60,547 nt of DNA, from assembly GCA_900752545.1 (NCBI GenBank), contig CAADVS010000090.1, positions 1 through 60,547 on the forward strand, read 5' to 3'. The notes beneath the pieces were generated by a model. That model was not told the origin of the DNA and searched no databases. It saw nothing but the letters and a program-made list of their open reading frames with translations. Shown here piece after piece: positions 25,474 through 36,534 of this stretch (position 1 is the first letter of the stretch; every line of letters begins with the position of its first letter). The translations under genes were made by a program, and so were the position numbers. The DNA is from an uncultured Collinsella sp. GTDB taxonomy: Bacteria; Actinomycetota; Coriobacteriia; Coriobacteriales; Coriobacteriaceae.

Positions 25474-25893
25474 CTACGCCTCGCGCTCGACCTCACTCAC
25501 GCATTCATTCTTGATGGTGCCAACGAGCGCCTGCAGCGCATCGACCACGTGCGGACGAATGTCCCCGCCGATGAGCACGAGCATGATGTCGTCACCTACG
25601 GCAAGCTCGCCGCTTGCCAGCCACACGCGCACATAGCCGATACCCGGCATCGCGCGCGTCGCCTCGATGGCGGCCTGTACCTTGCTGGCGTCGTAGCCAA
25701 ACACCATGCCGCCCACCTTGTGGCCCGGCGCCACGCCATCGGTCTCGACACCGCGCGCCTCGGCCTTGGGCGTCGCGCGCACCACACCGTTATGTGTCAG
25801 ATACATACCGCACGCAGGTGCCGACGAATCGGCCTTGGCCTCGCGCAGCCAAGCATCAACCGAAGGCATCGTTTTGCCATTCTCGAGCATCAT
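25474..25893 (-). CDS. MoaE-like protein (molybdopterin synthase large subunit family)
   Basis: A 139-residue protein that aligns by pattern with MoaE: GMYLTHNGVVR near residue 30, a segment for substrate/partner contact (MVFGYDASKVQAAI), then IGYVRVWLASGELAVGDDIMLVLIGG, matching the MoaE core IHRIGELWPGDEIVFVGV. MoaE transfers sulfur to precursor Z with MoaD. The usual catalytic lysine-rich tail appears reduced to a single Lys (TIKNEC), and no moaD, moaA or moaC is near, so the activity is uncertain. AGGGAGAA precedes two adjacent ATGs (25893, 25890). Confidence 0.6.
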   Translation of the reverse strand: MMLENGKTMPSVDAWLREAKADSSAPACGMYLTHNGVVRATPKAEARGVETDGVAPGHKVGGMVFGYDASKVQAAIEATRAMPGIGYVRVWLASGELAVGDDIMLVLIGGDIRPHVVDALQALVGTIKNECVSEVEREA

Positions 25894-25957
25894 TTCTCCC
25901 TTACCGTCGTCGAGTAGCCAATTTGGAACGGGGCTTTTTTAGCTACTCTCGAACAAC

Positions 25958-26962
25958 TTATTCCTCGACCGGCGTGAGCACCATGACAGCACGCGTGTTG
26001 CTCAGCGATAACGAACGACAGGTCACAAGCGTTACGACCTTGGTTGCCGAAGCAGCACGATCGGTGGCATCGCTCGCCACGGCAGAGGCACCGTCGAGCA
26101 TCTCGGACAGGTAGTTCTTGAGCCCGTCGTCGCCCTCAAAATTGGGCGTGCGCGCCTTGGCATACGTGTCCTCGACAACTTTGGTCGCCAGTGGTCGCAG
26201 CTTATACGTAGCATCCCGTGTGATGTAATACACAAACTCAATGCTATCGAACGTCGCCTGATCAGTGGTGTCCGAAATCACGTTGAACATCGACCCGTCA
26301 TTCATGTGGTGGCCGTAGATCGTGGTCTGCTGGTCAACCATTCCCGGCGCGGTGTCATCGCTATCCAGGAAAATGGCCCCAGATGCATTGGCCGTACCGT
26401 CGAACAGCGTGTTGAGGTATTTGGAGTTGTTGTTGGTCTGCACCACGGGATAGTTGATGTTGGTTCCCGGCACATAAATCCAACCCACAATCTCGGGGTT
26501 TGTCTGAGCAAGCGCATCGAAGTCGATAATCGGCACGCCGCTGGCGTCCTGATCGCTTACATATTGCTTCTCGATTTTCTGGTACGAATCGCTCGCCTGC
26601 TTGTAGCCAATCTGTGCATTGATAAAGATGGCGGCGGCGGCGACAATCAGACCGATGCCCACGATGATGAGCAAGATGGGAATGATGGATCGGCGTTTCT
26701 TACGCGGCTGCTCGGCATAGTTGGACGGCGCGTCACTCAGCTGCCTCGTCGTCCGAGCCTGCTTCTTTGCCGTGCCATATGACGAAGGGCGATACGCAGC
26801 CGGCGTATCCTGGCGGCGATGGGACGTCGGCGTTACGGAACGCGGCGCGCGCGGCTGCTGAGGAGAGGATGTCCGACCCTGCTGTGCCGCATGGGCAGCA
26901 CCCGGCTTCGACGGATCGGGAATCTGAGAAGCCTTGAATCGTTTTCCCTGATAGTCGGACAT
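25958..26962 (-). CDS. Class B sortase
   Basis: A 334-residue membrane-bound transpeptidase. A long basic, Pro/Gln-rich cytoplasmic tail (1-91) is followed by a membrane helix (about 93-115) and the sortase barrel: NPEIVGWIYVPGTNINYPVVQ (typical SrtB opening), the catalytic His in TIYGHHMNDG and the catalytic Cys in LVTCRS. It attaches LPXTG-like surface proteins to the wall or pili. No substrate gene is adjacent; candidate substrates lie at 51.3-56.6 kb. The ATG at 26962 is used; the upstream frame would overlap purE. Confidence 0.9.
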   Translation of the reverse strand: MSDYQGKRFKASQIPDPSKPGAAHAAQQGRTSSPQQPRAPRSVTPTSHRRQDTPAAYRPSSYGTAKKQARTTRQLSDAPSNYAEQPRKKRRSIIPILLIIVGIGLIVAAAAIFINAQIGYKQASDSYQKIEKQYVSDQDASGVPIIDFDALAQTNPEIVGWIYVPGTNINYPVVQTNNNSKYLNTLFDGTANASGAIFLDSDDTAPGMVDQQTTIYGHHMNDGSMFNVISDTTDQATFDSIEFVYYITRDATYKLRPLATKVVEDTYAKARTPNFEGDDGLKNYLSEMLDGASAVASDATDRAASATKVVTLVTCRSLSLSNTRAVMVLTPVEE

Positions 26963-26997
26963 GGCTCTCCTTATACTGCGGCGAAACGGCGGAACGT

Positions 26998-27462
26998 CTA
27001 GGCGTCGGCCATCTCCTGCTTCATCTTCTCGATAACCTTGCGGTACTCGGGGTCGCATGCGCCCAGAATCTGCGTGGCGTAGATGGCGGCGTTCTTGGCG
27101 CCGTTGATGGCAACGCAGGCCACGGGCACGCCCGAAGGCATCTGCACCATCGACAGCAGCGAATCCATGCCGCCCAGGTCACTCGTCTTCATAGGCACAC
27201 CGATGACCGGCAGCGGCGTAAAGGCAGCCACGACACCACCCAGGTGAGCGGCCTTGCCGGCGGCGGCGATAATCACTTTGATACCGCGATCGGCGGCAGT
27301 CGAAGCCCACTCGTGGACCTTCGCCGGTGTGCGGTGTGCGCTCGCAATGACAAGCTCATAGGGCACGCCCAGCGCCTCGAGCTCGGCGGTGCAACCTTCC
27401 ATAACGCCCAGGTCGGACTTGGAACCCATGATGATCCCGACAACCGGCTTTTGATCTGCCAT
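26998..27462 (-). CDS. purE: 5-(carboxyamino)imidazole ribonucleotide mutase
   Basis: Class I PurE, which moves the carboxylate of N5-CAIR to give CAIR. 154 residues. Motifs: GIIMGSKSDL, IASAHRTPAKV (active His), AAAGKAAHLGGVVAAFT and GVPMKTSDLGGMDSL. The ATG at 27462 lies nine bases after AGGAGG; a TTG at 27468 is an alternative. The matching purK is not in the window. Confidence 0.95.
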   Translation of the reverse strand: MADQKPVVGIIMGSKSDLGVMEGCTAELEALGVPYELVIASAHRTPAKVHEWASTAADRGIKVIIAAAGKAAHLGGVVAAFTPLPVIGVPMKTSDLGGMDSLLSMVQMPSGVPVACVAINGAKNAAIYATQILGACDPEYRKVIEKMKQEMADA

Positions 27463-27558
27463 AAACAAAGACCTCCTGTTGAGAGCGGTGACGCGGCGGA
27501 TCCGCGACCCTTAACTACTGAGAGTAGTATAGCTGCTCCCGTCCTTGCGGTCTGTGTG

Positions 27559-27644
27559 GCGCTTCGCGGGCGGGCCAGGCTTTATCTTCACTCCGGTTGC
27601 TTTGCAAAGTCGTTCAGATAAAGCCTGGCCCGCCCGCGAAGCGC
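27559..27644. repeat. Hairpin element A: perfect 29-bp arms around a conserved core
   Basis: Arms 27559-27587 and 27616-27644 are perfect inverted repeats, GC-rich on the outside. The 28-base centre, read on the minus strand, is GAACGACTTTGC AAA GCAACCGGAGTGA. The same centre (about 22 of 28 bases) occurs at 33049-33077 between unrelated arms. Confidence 0.8.
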
Positions 27645-27738
27645 CCTGCGACCTACCGGGAATTGCTATGACGTACGTTTGCTGATGAATTGGAAGGAAA
27701 GGTCAACGGAGGCTGAAGGCAATTGGTTCAGCGAAAAA

Positions 27739-27763
27739 CCCTGACGAATCTAATTCGTCAGGG
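27739..27763 (-). terminator. Terminator of the toxin-antitoxin operon
   Basis: Perfect 11-bp stem CCCTGACGAAT/ATTCGTCAGGG with a three-base loop, followed on the minus strand by TTTTT. Confidence 0.88.
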
Positions 27764-27798
27764 CCCCACCAACGCTCACTCGTCGTTCATCATTAAAG

Positions 27799-28149
27799 CT
27801 AGATATTCTCTTCCGCCCATTTCTCGAAATCGAGTTCTCGTCTCTGAGCAGTTCGGTAGACTTCCATGTCTTCGCGAGCGCCTACCACTACGATGGCCAT
27901 CTTTTCTTTAATTCTGATGAGGCGGTACACGATTCGAATGCCACTTCCCCTGAGCTTGATCTTCATAAAGCCAGTCAAATCCGTACCTGCCTTGTTTCCA
28001 AGAGGCTTGCCGAATCCACCTTCGTTCTGCGGCAATGGGTTCGTTCTGATTTTTTCTATAGCCTTAAGGACGATCTTTCGTTGGGAGCCGTCCAGACGCT
28101 TAATATCCTTGAGAGCATCCGGGTAGAAAGCGACTTCGTACCCACTCAT
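27799..28149 (-). CDS. RelE/ParE-superfamily toxin
   Basis: A 116-residue basic protein with the RelE-type layout: YPDALKDIKRLD start, an amphipathic helix, KLRGSGIRIVYRLI, and VVGAREDMEVYRTA at the end. Probably an mRNA interferase that acts on the ribosome. Its start overlaps the antitoxin stop by four bases (ATGA), the classic coupled arrangement. The order (antitoxin first) and the terminator support a complete type II module. Confidence 0.87.
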   Translation of the reverse strand: MSGYEVAFYPDALKDIKRLDGSQRKIVLKAIEKIRTNPLPQNEGGFGKPLGNKAGTDLTGFMKIKLRGSGIRIVYRLIRIKEKMAIVVVGAREDMEVYRTAQRRELDFEKWAEENI

Positions 28150-28466
28150 TCAAACTCGACCTCATCCATCTGATCGAGTTCGTCCTGGCTCACACCCAGC
28201 TCTTCCATAACATCAGACAGGGAAACAAGCGCATCGTCACTTGCCACAGCCATTCTCTTAAGCGCCAACGTTAACAAGGTGAGGTCCTCCTCCGCTTGCT
28301 TCGCTTCCCTATATTCATCGGGTGTCACAATCACAAACGCTGGCTTGTTGTGTTTGAGAACCACAACAGGATTGTCGTCCCCAACCTTCGAAAATGCAGC
28401 CGAGCCCTTACCGTGGCTGAAATCGCTAATTGGAACAAGGTTGTCGAGCATCTGCAAAGCAGGCAT
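28146..28466 (-). CDS. Phd/YefM-family antitoxin
   Basis: A 106-residue acidic protein. The N-terminal two-thirds fits the Phd/YefM DNA-binding fold (LVPISDFSHG, NPVVVLKHNKPAFVIVTPDEY) and the acidic tail would wrap the toxin. AGGAGGT precedes the ATG, and a palindrome (28478-28507) over the promoter is the likely autoregulatory operator. Confidence 0.87.
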   Translation of the reverse strand: MPALQMLDNLVPISDFSHGKGSAAFSKVGDDNPVVVLKHNKPAFVIVTPDEYREAKQAEEDLTLLTLALKRMAVASDDALVSLSDVMEELGVSQDELDQMDEVEFE

Positions 28467-28477
28467 ACATACCTCCT

Positions 28478-28507
28478 AAAAATGAATTCTTTTTCGAATT
28501 CATTTTA
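28478..28507. promoter_or_regulatory. Operator palindrome of the toxin-antitoxin operon
   Basis: AATGAATTC and GAATTCATT (9 bp each, extended by A/T pairs) separated by six bases, about 15 bases upstream of the antitoxin ATG. A minus-strand TAAAAT just upstream could be the -10. Position and symmetry fit autorepression by the Phd-type antitoxin. The remaining stretch to 28797 shows no gene. Confidence 0.6.
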
Positions 28508-28797
28508 TCATTCTTTTTTGCTATATTGTACCGCGCAACCGAAACAACCTTTTAGAATACGAATCCGAGCTTAGAATGACTGTTGGCCCTCGCACCGCCC
28601 TTGCCTCTTTTATTACGTCAAGTGGTATACAGCGAAGCAAAATGGCGATCTAAAGTGCGCGGCACTCGCCTCGCATCGCTACAAAAAACAAACTGCTCCC
28701 CACCCACTCGGGCAAGGAACAAGCCTCATTTTTAATCAGACTGAGAACCACGAATGCAGAAACACAGGCGACTTCAGTCCCTTATCGCCGAGAGACG

Positions 28798-29865
28798 TTA
28801 TTGTGCAGCCATTTCTTTAAGCTTCTCAGCCATCAACAAACACACGTCTTCCGATTGCGGGTACACGCCAAAATGATCGAAGAAACCATGGTCACATCCG
28901 GCATATTCGATGACCTCGACATCGATTCCTGAAGACCGTAATTTTGTAGCCCATTTTTCATCGGGGATACGAAGCGGATCGTATTCGGATGTCACGATAG
29001 TCACCGGGGGGAAATCAGTGCAGTCCTCAAGCATTAGCGCAGAAATCAACGGGTCATGAGGAGACATTTTTCCGTGTGCACAAAGTTCGACCATCGGGCC
29101 GTCCGAATCGCGAAGATGGTCGATGCGAAAACGCGCAACGTCCTCTTGATCGGCTATCGCAGGAAAATCCTCATATCCCTCGCCCTGTTCGCCCGCAAGG
29201 TCGACTTCAGGATAGATTTCGAAGGCGTGGGCTACAGCTCCAGCACCCCTGAGCTGAACACACGCATTAGTAAGGCTTCCTCCCGCAGAGTCGCCGGCGA
29301 CCATTATTTTATGAGGATCGATTCCGAGATCCCCGGCATGCTCGCGCACATAATCAAGAGCAAGAACGCAATCCTCGATCTGCCCGGGAAATGCCGTCTC
29401 CGGCGCCAAGCGGTATTCCGGATAAACCACCACTGCACCAGACTTTTCGGCGATGAACTCGAGCTGATGTTCAAATTGCAGAACATTCCCCGCCATAAAC
29501 GCGCCGCCATGCAGGTAAACTAGCGCTGGACTTGCCTCCTTATGATTTGGTGGCGTCCAGACGAATAAATCTATATAGCGATCGGCTGCCTCCATGAGGA
29601 CCTCATCGCGCTGAACCTCACCATCGAGTAGGCGGTATGTCGGCTTATCCGGGCGATGACGCATTCCAATAAGGCTCGTCCAGCTCGGAGACATGCTAAC
29701 ATTCCGCATCTTCTTGCGGGATACCTCGAGAATTCGTGGGTCAAGCACATGCTCTCTTTCATCATCAGGAACCGGACGAATTTGAACCTCGAGTCCCCTC
29801 TTCTCGGTTATAAACGAGCGACCGGAGATGGCGCCAATCAACGCCTCGTCGTATTGTCTGCCCAT
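28798..29865 (-). CDS. Alpha/beta hydrolase, HSL-like carboxylesterase
   Basis: A 355-residue esterase of the hormone-sensitive-lipase group. Oxyanion-hole motif YLHGGAFMAGN (about residue 120), nucleophile elbow VAGDSAGGS (about 190), acid Asp in SEYDPLRIP and catalytic His in CDHGFFDHF. Predicted cytosolic, no signal peptide. Divergent from the GntR regulator across 124 bases, so it may share its control. The natural ester is unknown; the neighbouring PTS genes suggest a sugar-derived substrate, but that is inference. Confidence 0.88.
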   Translation of the reverse strand: MGRQYDEALIGAISGRSFITEKRGLEVQIRPVPDDEREHVLDPRILEVSRKKMRNVSMSPSWTSLIGMRHRPDKPTYRLLDGEVQRDEVLMEAADRYIDLFVWTPPNHKEASPALVYLHGGAFMAGNVLQFEHQLEFIAEKSGAVVVYPEYRLAPETAFPGQIEDCVLALDYVREHAGDLGIDPHKIMVAGDSAGGSLTNACVQLRGAGAVAHAFEIYPEVDLAGEQGEGYEDFPAIADQEDVARFRIDHLRDSDGPMVELCAHGKMSPHDPLISALMLEDCTDFPPVTIVTSEYDPLRIPDEKWATKLRSSGIDVEVIEYAGCDHGFFDHFGVYPQSEDVCLLMAEKLKEMAAQ

Positions 29866-29989
29866 CTTAAATCCCCTCTCGGCGATAACGCCAAATCGAT
29901 ATTTCCATAACTTTTGAGATAACGGCTTATGATGTCCTCAGTTGTCGTATATCTATGTACTAAAGAAACTGAAGACCAAGGGGTCCACC

Positions 29990-30745
29990 ATGCCTGCAGC
30001 AAAAGACGAGCTCACTCAGCCAGAGCTTCTCTATCAGACCGTTGAAAACGATATCCTCAAGAAAATAGTTTCTGGCGAACTCCCCGGCGGCAGTCAGATT
30101 CCCACCGAAACCGAGCTTTGCAAGCAATACAAAGTAAGCAGGATCACCGTAAGACGCGCCGTACAGAATCTCATTGACCAAAACTTGCTCTACCGCCTGC
30201 GAGGCAAGGGGACATTCGTAAACCCATCGAAGCTCACCCTGAAACGAGGAACAAGCACCATTTTCAATTTGAGCTCCGACCCCCAATACGGCGATAAAAC
30301 AACCAAGTCCATCTTGGAAACAGGCTTGATCAAGGCTGATGCCCACATTGCACGGGAGCTCAAAATTGACAACGGAACCGTAGTGCAACGAGTTGCGCGC
30401 TTGGTTTATATCGAAAATGCCCCCTGCGCCATCGACACCATTTATGCAACGCAGGGCACTCTACCCGGACTACTGGAGCTTCTCACAGACAATGCCAGTC
30501 TTTTCGACCTGATCGCCAACCATTACAGCATCGCAACCGGTATTGAGAAACTCAAAATCACCGCAGGAATAGCGGGGCTCCAAGAAGCAAACCTTCTCGG
30601 TTATATCGTTGGAGCCCCCGTGAGCGTTGTCGAGCACGTCACATATGCCTGCAATGAAATGCCGCTCCACTATTCGAAAACCGTTTGGCGAGCAGACGCA
30701 TCGTCCTTCGAGTTCAGCATCTCAAAAGATGGACGCCTTCTCTAG
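29990..30745 (+). CDS. GntR-family transcriptional regulator (HutC/UTRA type)
   Basis: A 251-residue regulator. The N-terminal winged helix-turn-helix (about 15-80) shows the GntR signature ELPGGSQIPTETELCKQYKV and SRITVRRAVQNLI, with GKGTFV as the wing. The C-terminal UTRA ligand domain starts near 100. It probably senses a sugar phosphate from the convergent mannose-type PTS. The ATG at 29990 with AAGGGG upstream is used; the frame opens at a TTG at 29942. Its stop codon shares the bases CTAG with the stop of the convergent EIID gene. Confidence 0.9.
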   Translation: MPAAKDELTQPELLYQTVENDILKKIVSGELPGGSQIPTETELCKQYKVSRITVRRAVQNLIDQNLLYRLRGKGTFVNPSKLTLKRGTSTIFNLSSDPQYGDKTTKSILETGLIKADAHIARELKIDNGTVVQRVARLVYIENAPCAIDTIYATQGTLPGLLELLTDNASLFDLIANHYSIATGIEKLKITAGIAGLQEANLLGYIVGAPVSVVEHVTYACNEMPLHYSKTVWRADASSFEFSISKDGRLL

Positions 30746-31602
30746 CCCAAAATCCCCAGGACGCCGAGCACAATACCCGCAGCGAGAATGCCCACAATCT
30801 GCCAAATAATTTTGACCTGTTTCTTATTGCAAAGACACATGATCCCGAACGCGCAGAGCGGCAAAAGAGCCGGGAATATCCCATCGAGCGTTTCCTGCAA
30901 CTTAAACGCGGTGTCGCCGAAGTTAAGAGCGAGCGGAGTGGTAACTGCAACGGTGGTCGCCACCATTCCACCAACTACCATTAGTCCCACAATCGCCAGG
31001 CCGGACGTAACTTTGTGCATTACATCAGAATCGTTCAGCTTCGAAATCATGCCACTGCCAAGCGAATAACCATACTGAAGCCCAAACCAGCGGATCAGGA
31101 TCGTTGGGACATTATAAAGAAGCAGGAACAGGATTGGGCCGAGCAGACTGCCCGAAAGGCAAAGTCCTGTCACAACGCCCGTCGCAATCATGCGAAGCGT
31201 ACTGGCAATCAGTGAATCTCCAATACCGGAAAGCGGAGCCATAAGCGATGCTTTCATGGCGTTAATTGAGGCGGTGTCAAAGTCCTGATTGTTGGCGTTC
31301 TCCTCCTCCATGGAGGCCACAATGCCGGCGACCAGAGGATTAAACGTAACTTGAATATTGTAGAACTCAAGATGACGCTTATATGCCTCGATCCGGTCTT
31401 CAGGCTTATCGTATAACCGCTTGATTACCGGAATCATGTCGTAGCAGAAACCAACGTTCATTTGTCGGTCAAAGCTCCACATGATGTTGAGTGGAAAGCT
31501 GCGCCAAAATAACGCCTTTAAGTCTTTCTTGGTTATTCTCTTATCGGTCGATTTATTTGACTCCGGCGAGAGCTCAAGAACATCATTAGAATTCGTTGTC
31601 AT
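30742..31602 (-). CDS. PTS EIID component, mannose family
   Basis: A 286-residue membrane subunit. ITKKDLKALFWRSFPLN and MNVGFCYDMIPVIKRLY open the family fold; MAPLSGIGDSLI is the conserved EIID patch; hydrophobic spans follow at the C-terminus. With EIIC it forms the sugar channel. The ATG at 31602, preceded by AAGGAGGT, overlaps the EIIC end by 17 bases. Sugar specificity cannot be told. Confidence 0.92.
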   Translation of the reverse strand: MTTNSNDVLELSPESNKSTDKRITKKDLKALFWRSFPLNIMWSFDRQMNVGFCYDMIPVIKRLYDKPEDRIEAYKRHLEFYNIQVTFNPLVAGIVASMEEENANNQDFDTASINAMKASLMAPLSGIGDSLIASTLRMIATGVVTGLCLSGSLLGPILFLLLYNVPTILIRWFGLQYGYSLGSGMISKLNDSDVMHKVTSGLAIVGLMVVGGMVATTVAVTTPLALNFGDTAFKLQETLDGIFPALLPLCAFGIMCLCNKKQVKIIWQIVGILAAGIVLGVLGILG

Positions 31603-32362
31603 CGTCAACCTCCTTAGCGACCGCCGCACTGGCAGGCATAAAAATGTGAGCCATATTGAGAATCCCAATCAGGATCAGCGAAAACGCCACGATACCGATC
31701 GTCGGAATGTTTAGATAGGCACTCAGCAAGAAGCCTCCAAAGAATAGGAAGCTCAGCTCCTTGGTGGACAGGATTGACATAAGCTGCGCAAATCCAAGCG
31801 CGGGCAGAATACCCGTTGCGATCGTAAGCCCATTCGTAAGCCAATCAGGAATAGCGTCAATCAGTGCCTGAACAGCATCATTTCCAACGTAAAAAGCCAC
31901 GCCGCAAATCAAGCCAAGCGCAATGATGTAGAGAATTCCATTGGTCCACATAGCGGCTGCAATCGTTTTGGGGTCGTCTTTTTCGGCACCACGATCAGCC
32001 CAGACAGCCATAGGAGGCGTAACAACGCTATACATAAGGCTGTCAAACATGCCGGCAAGCACCGCAGTGGGCATAGCAATAGTCAGAGCGGTCTCGGGAC
32101 CCGCACCCATAGTAATCGCAAAGGCTGTTCCCAAAACTGAACCAACAATTACGTTGGGCGGCACGGCAGCACCAACCTGCCAGACCCCCATAAACGCGAG
32201 TTCGAGCTGGAAACCAACAATAACGCCAGTCGGAATATCACCCAAAAAAATACCGACGATCGCTCCGAGGACAATCGGCCGCTCGACCATCGCAGTACCG
32301 AGTAAATAATCCGATTGACCTATCGCAGCGGCAAGACCAACCAGAAAAGCCTGAAGCAGCAT
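31586..32362 (-). CDS. PTS EIIC component, mannose/sorbose family
   Basis: A 258-residue, highly hydrophobic permease subunit. IGQSDYLLGTAMVERPIVLG at the start and GVIVGFQLELAFMGVWQVGAAVPPN are characteristic of the mannose-family EIIC. It lies 14 bases after the EIIB stop in an EIIB-EIIC-EIID operon. Confidence 0.93.
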   Translation of the reverse strand: MLLQAFLVGLAAAIGQSDYLLGTAMVERPIVLGAIVGIFLGDIPTGVIVGFQLELAFMGVWQVGAAVPPNVIVGSVLGTAFAITMGAGPETALTIAMPTAVLAGMFDSLMYSVVTPPMAVWADRGAEKDDPKTIAAAMWTNGILYIIALGLICGVAFYVGNDAVQALIDAIPDWLTNGLTIATGILPALGFAQLMSILSTKELSFLFFGGFLLSAYLNIPTIGIVAFSLILIGILNMAHIFMPASAAVAKEVDDDNEF

Positions 32363-32376
32363 ATTTCTCCCTCTTC

Positions 32377-32853
32377 CTACAAATCAAAACTTGTTACGAT
32401 GCGTTTTTTCTCGCTAGCAACCTGCCTTACCTCGAACTCGATTCCATCAGCCATGGCTTTCTTAATTTCATTAATATCGGATTGGGAAAGGCGCACAGCA
32501 GGGCCAAGCTCCTTTACGCTATCCCCCAACGGTCGAGCGCCGCCTAAATTCACAGACGTTATTTTTGGACACGCACGCGCAACTTCACAGGCGTCATGTA
32601 CATTTCCCGCAACAACAATTAGCTCGTATTTATCCACCGCGCTTCCGTTAAGGGCCACGATGGAATCTTCTACACTTTTGACAACCAATTTGGCATCAGC
32701 GGGTTTTGCAATTCGCAGTGCTTGAATTCGCTCTTTGCTTGCGGCGTACTCATCTGAAACCACAAGAATAGCGTTTGCTTCAAGCGTTGGATACCAAGAG
32801 AACACGGTCTGCCCATGCACTAACCGGCTATCGACGCGACACAGTTTAATCAT
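32377..32853 (-). CDS. PTS EIIB component, mannose family
   Basis: A 158-residue cytosolic phosphotransfer domain. The phosphorylated His is in LCRVDSRLVHGQT (His about residue 13). First gene of the EIIBCD operon; AAAGGGG precedes the ATG at 32853. No mannose-type EIIA is found in the operon or window, so phosphate must come from an EIIA encoded elsewhere. Confidence 0.92.
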   Translation of the reverse strand: MIKLCRVDSRLVHGQTVFSWYPTLEANAILVVSDEYAASKERIQALRIAKPADAKLVVKSVEDSIVALNGSAVDKYELIVVAGNVHDACEVARACPKITSVNLGGARPLGDSVKELGPAVRLSQSDINEIKKAMADGIEFEVRQVASEKKRIVTSFDL

Positions 32854-32898
32854 TTTGCCCCTTTCTCGACTTGAACACAGACAATCATCCTTGACTGC

Positions 32899-32936
32899 TA
32901 ATGGCATATTACGTCATATGACGTAATATGCCATTA
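32899..32936. promoter_or_regulatory. Perfect 38-bp palindrome, probable operator of the PTS operon
   Basis: An uninterrupted palindrome centred on CATATG, each half reading TAATGGCATATTACGTCAT or its complement, 46 bases upstream of the EIIB start. On the minus strand a TATTAT (-10-like, 32938-32943) adjoins it, so a bound repressor would block transcription. The GntR/UTRA protein at 29990 is the obvious candidate ligand. Confidence 0.7.
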
Positions 32937-33022
32937 CATAATATCTTGAACGGTTGAATATCACCGCTAAATGGTATTTATCTCTAAAAACAGGAGGTGC
33001 AATCCGTCTAGACACAGTGCGT

Positions 33023-33106
33023 CGGGGCGAGAGGGGCCGAGTTTCCTCCTGAGCGACTCTGCTTGCAGCCGGAGCGAAAGGGGGAAACTCGGCCCCTCCC
33101 GCCCCG
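33023..33106. repeat. Hairpin element B: 24-bp arms around the same core as element A
   Basis: Arms 33023-33046 and 33083-33106 (one mismatch) flank a 36-base centre containing GAGCGACTCTGC and GCAGCCGGAGCGA. The centre matches that of element A (27559-27644, opposite strand), while the arms are unrelated. It lies just past the carB stop. Confidence 0.78.
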
Positions 33107-33121
33107 GCCGGACAGCTCGAC

Positions 33122-36436
<3,315 letters not shown>

Positions 36437-36534
36437 GTTTAAAACCTCCTAGAGAGGCTGACTCAATGTTTTGGAAAAGTCAGCGAGGGTGCAGCTGGTG
36501 CATCAGGTTGCCGTGATGCGAGGGCGCGCTGGGC

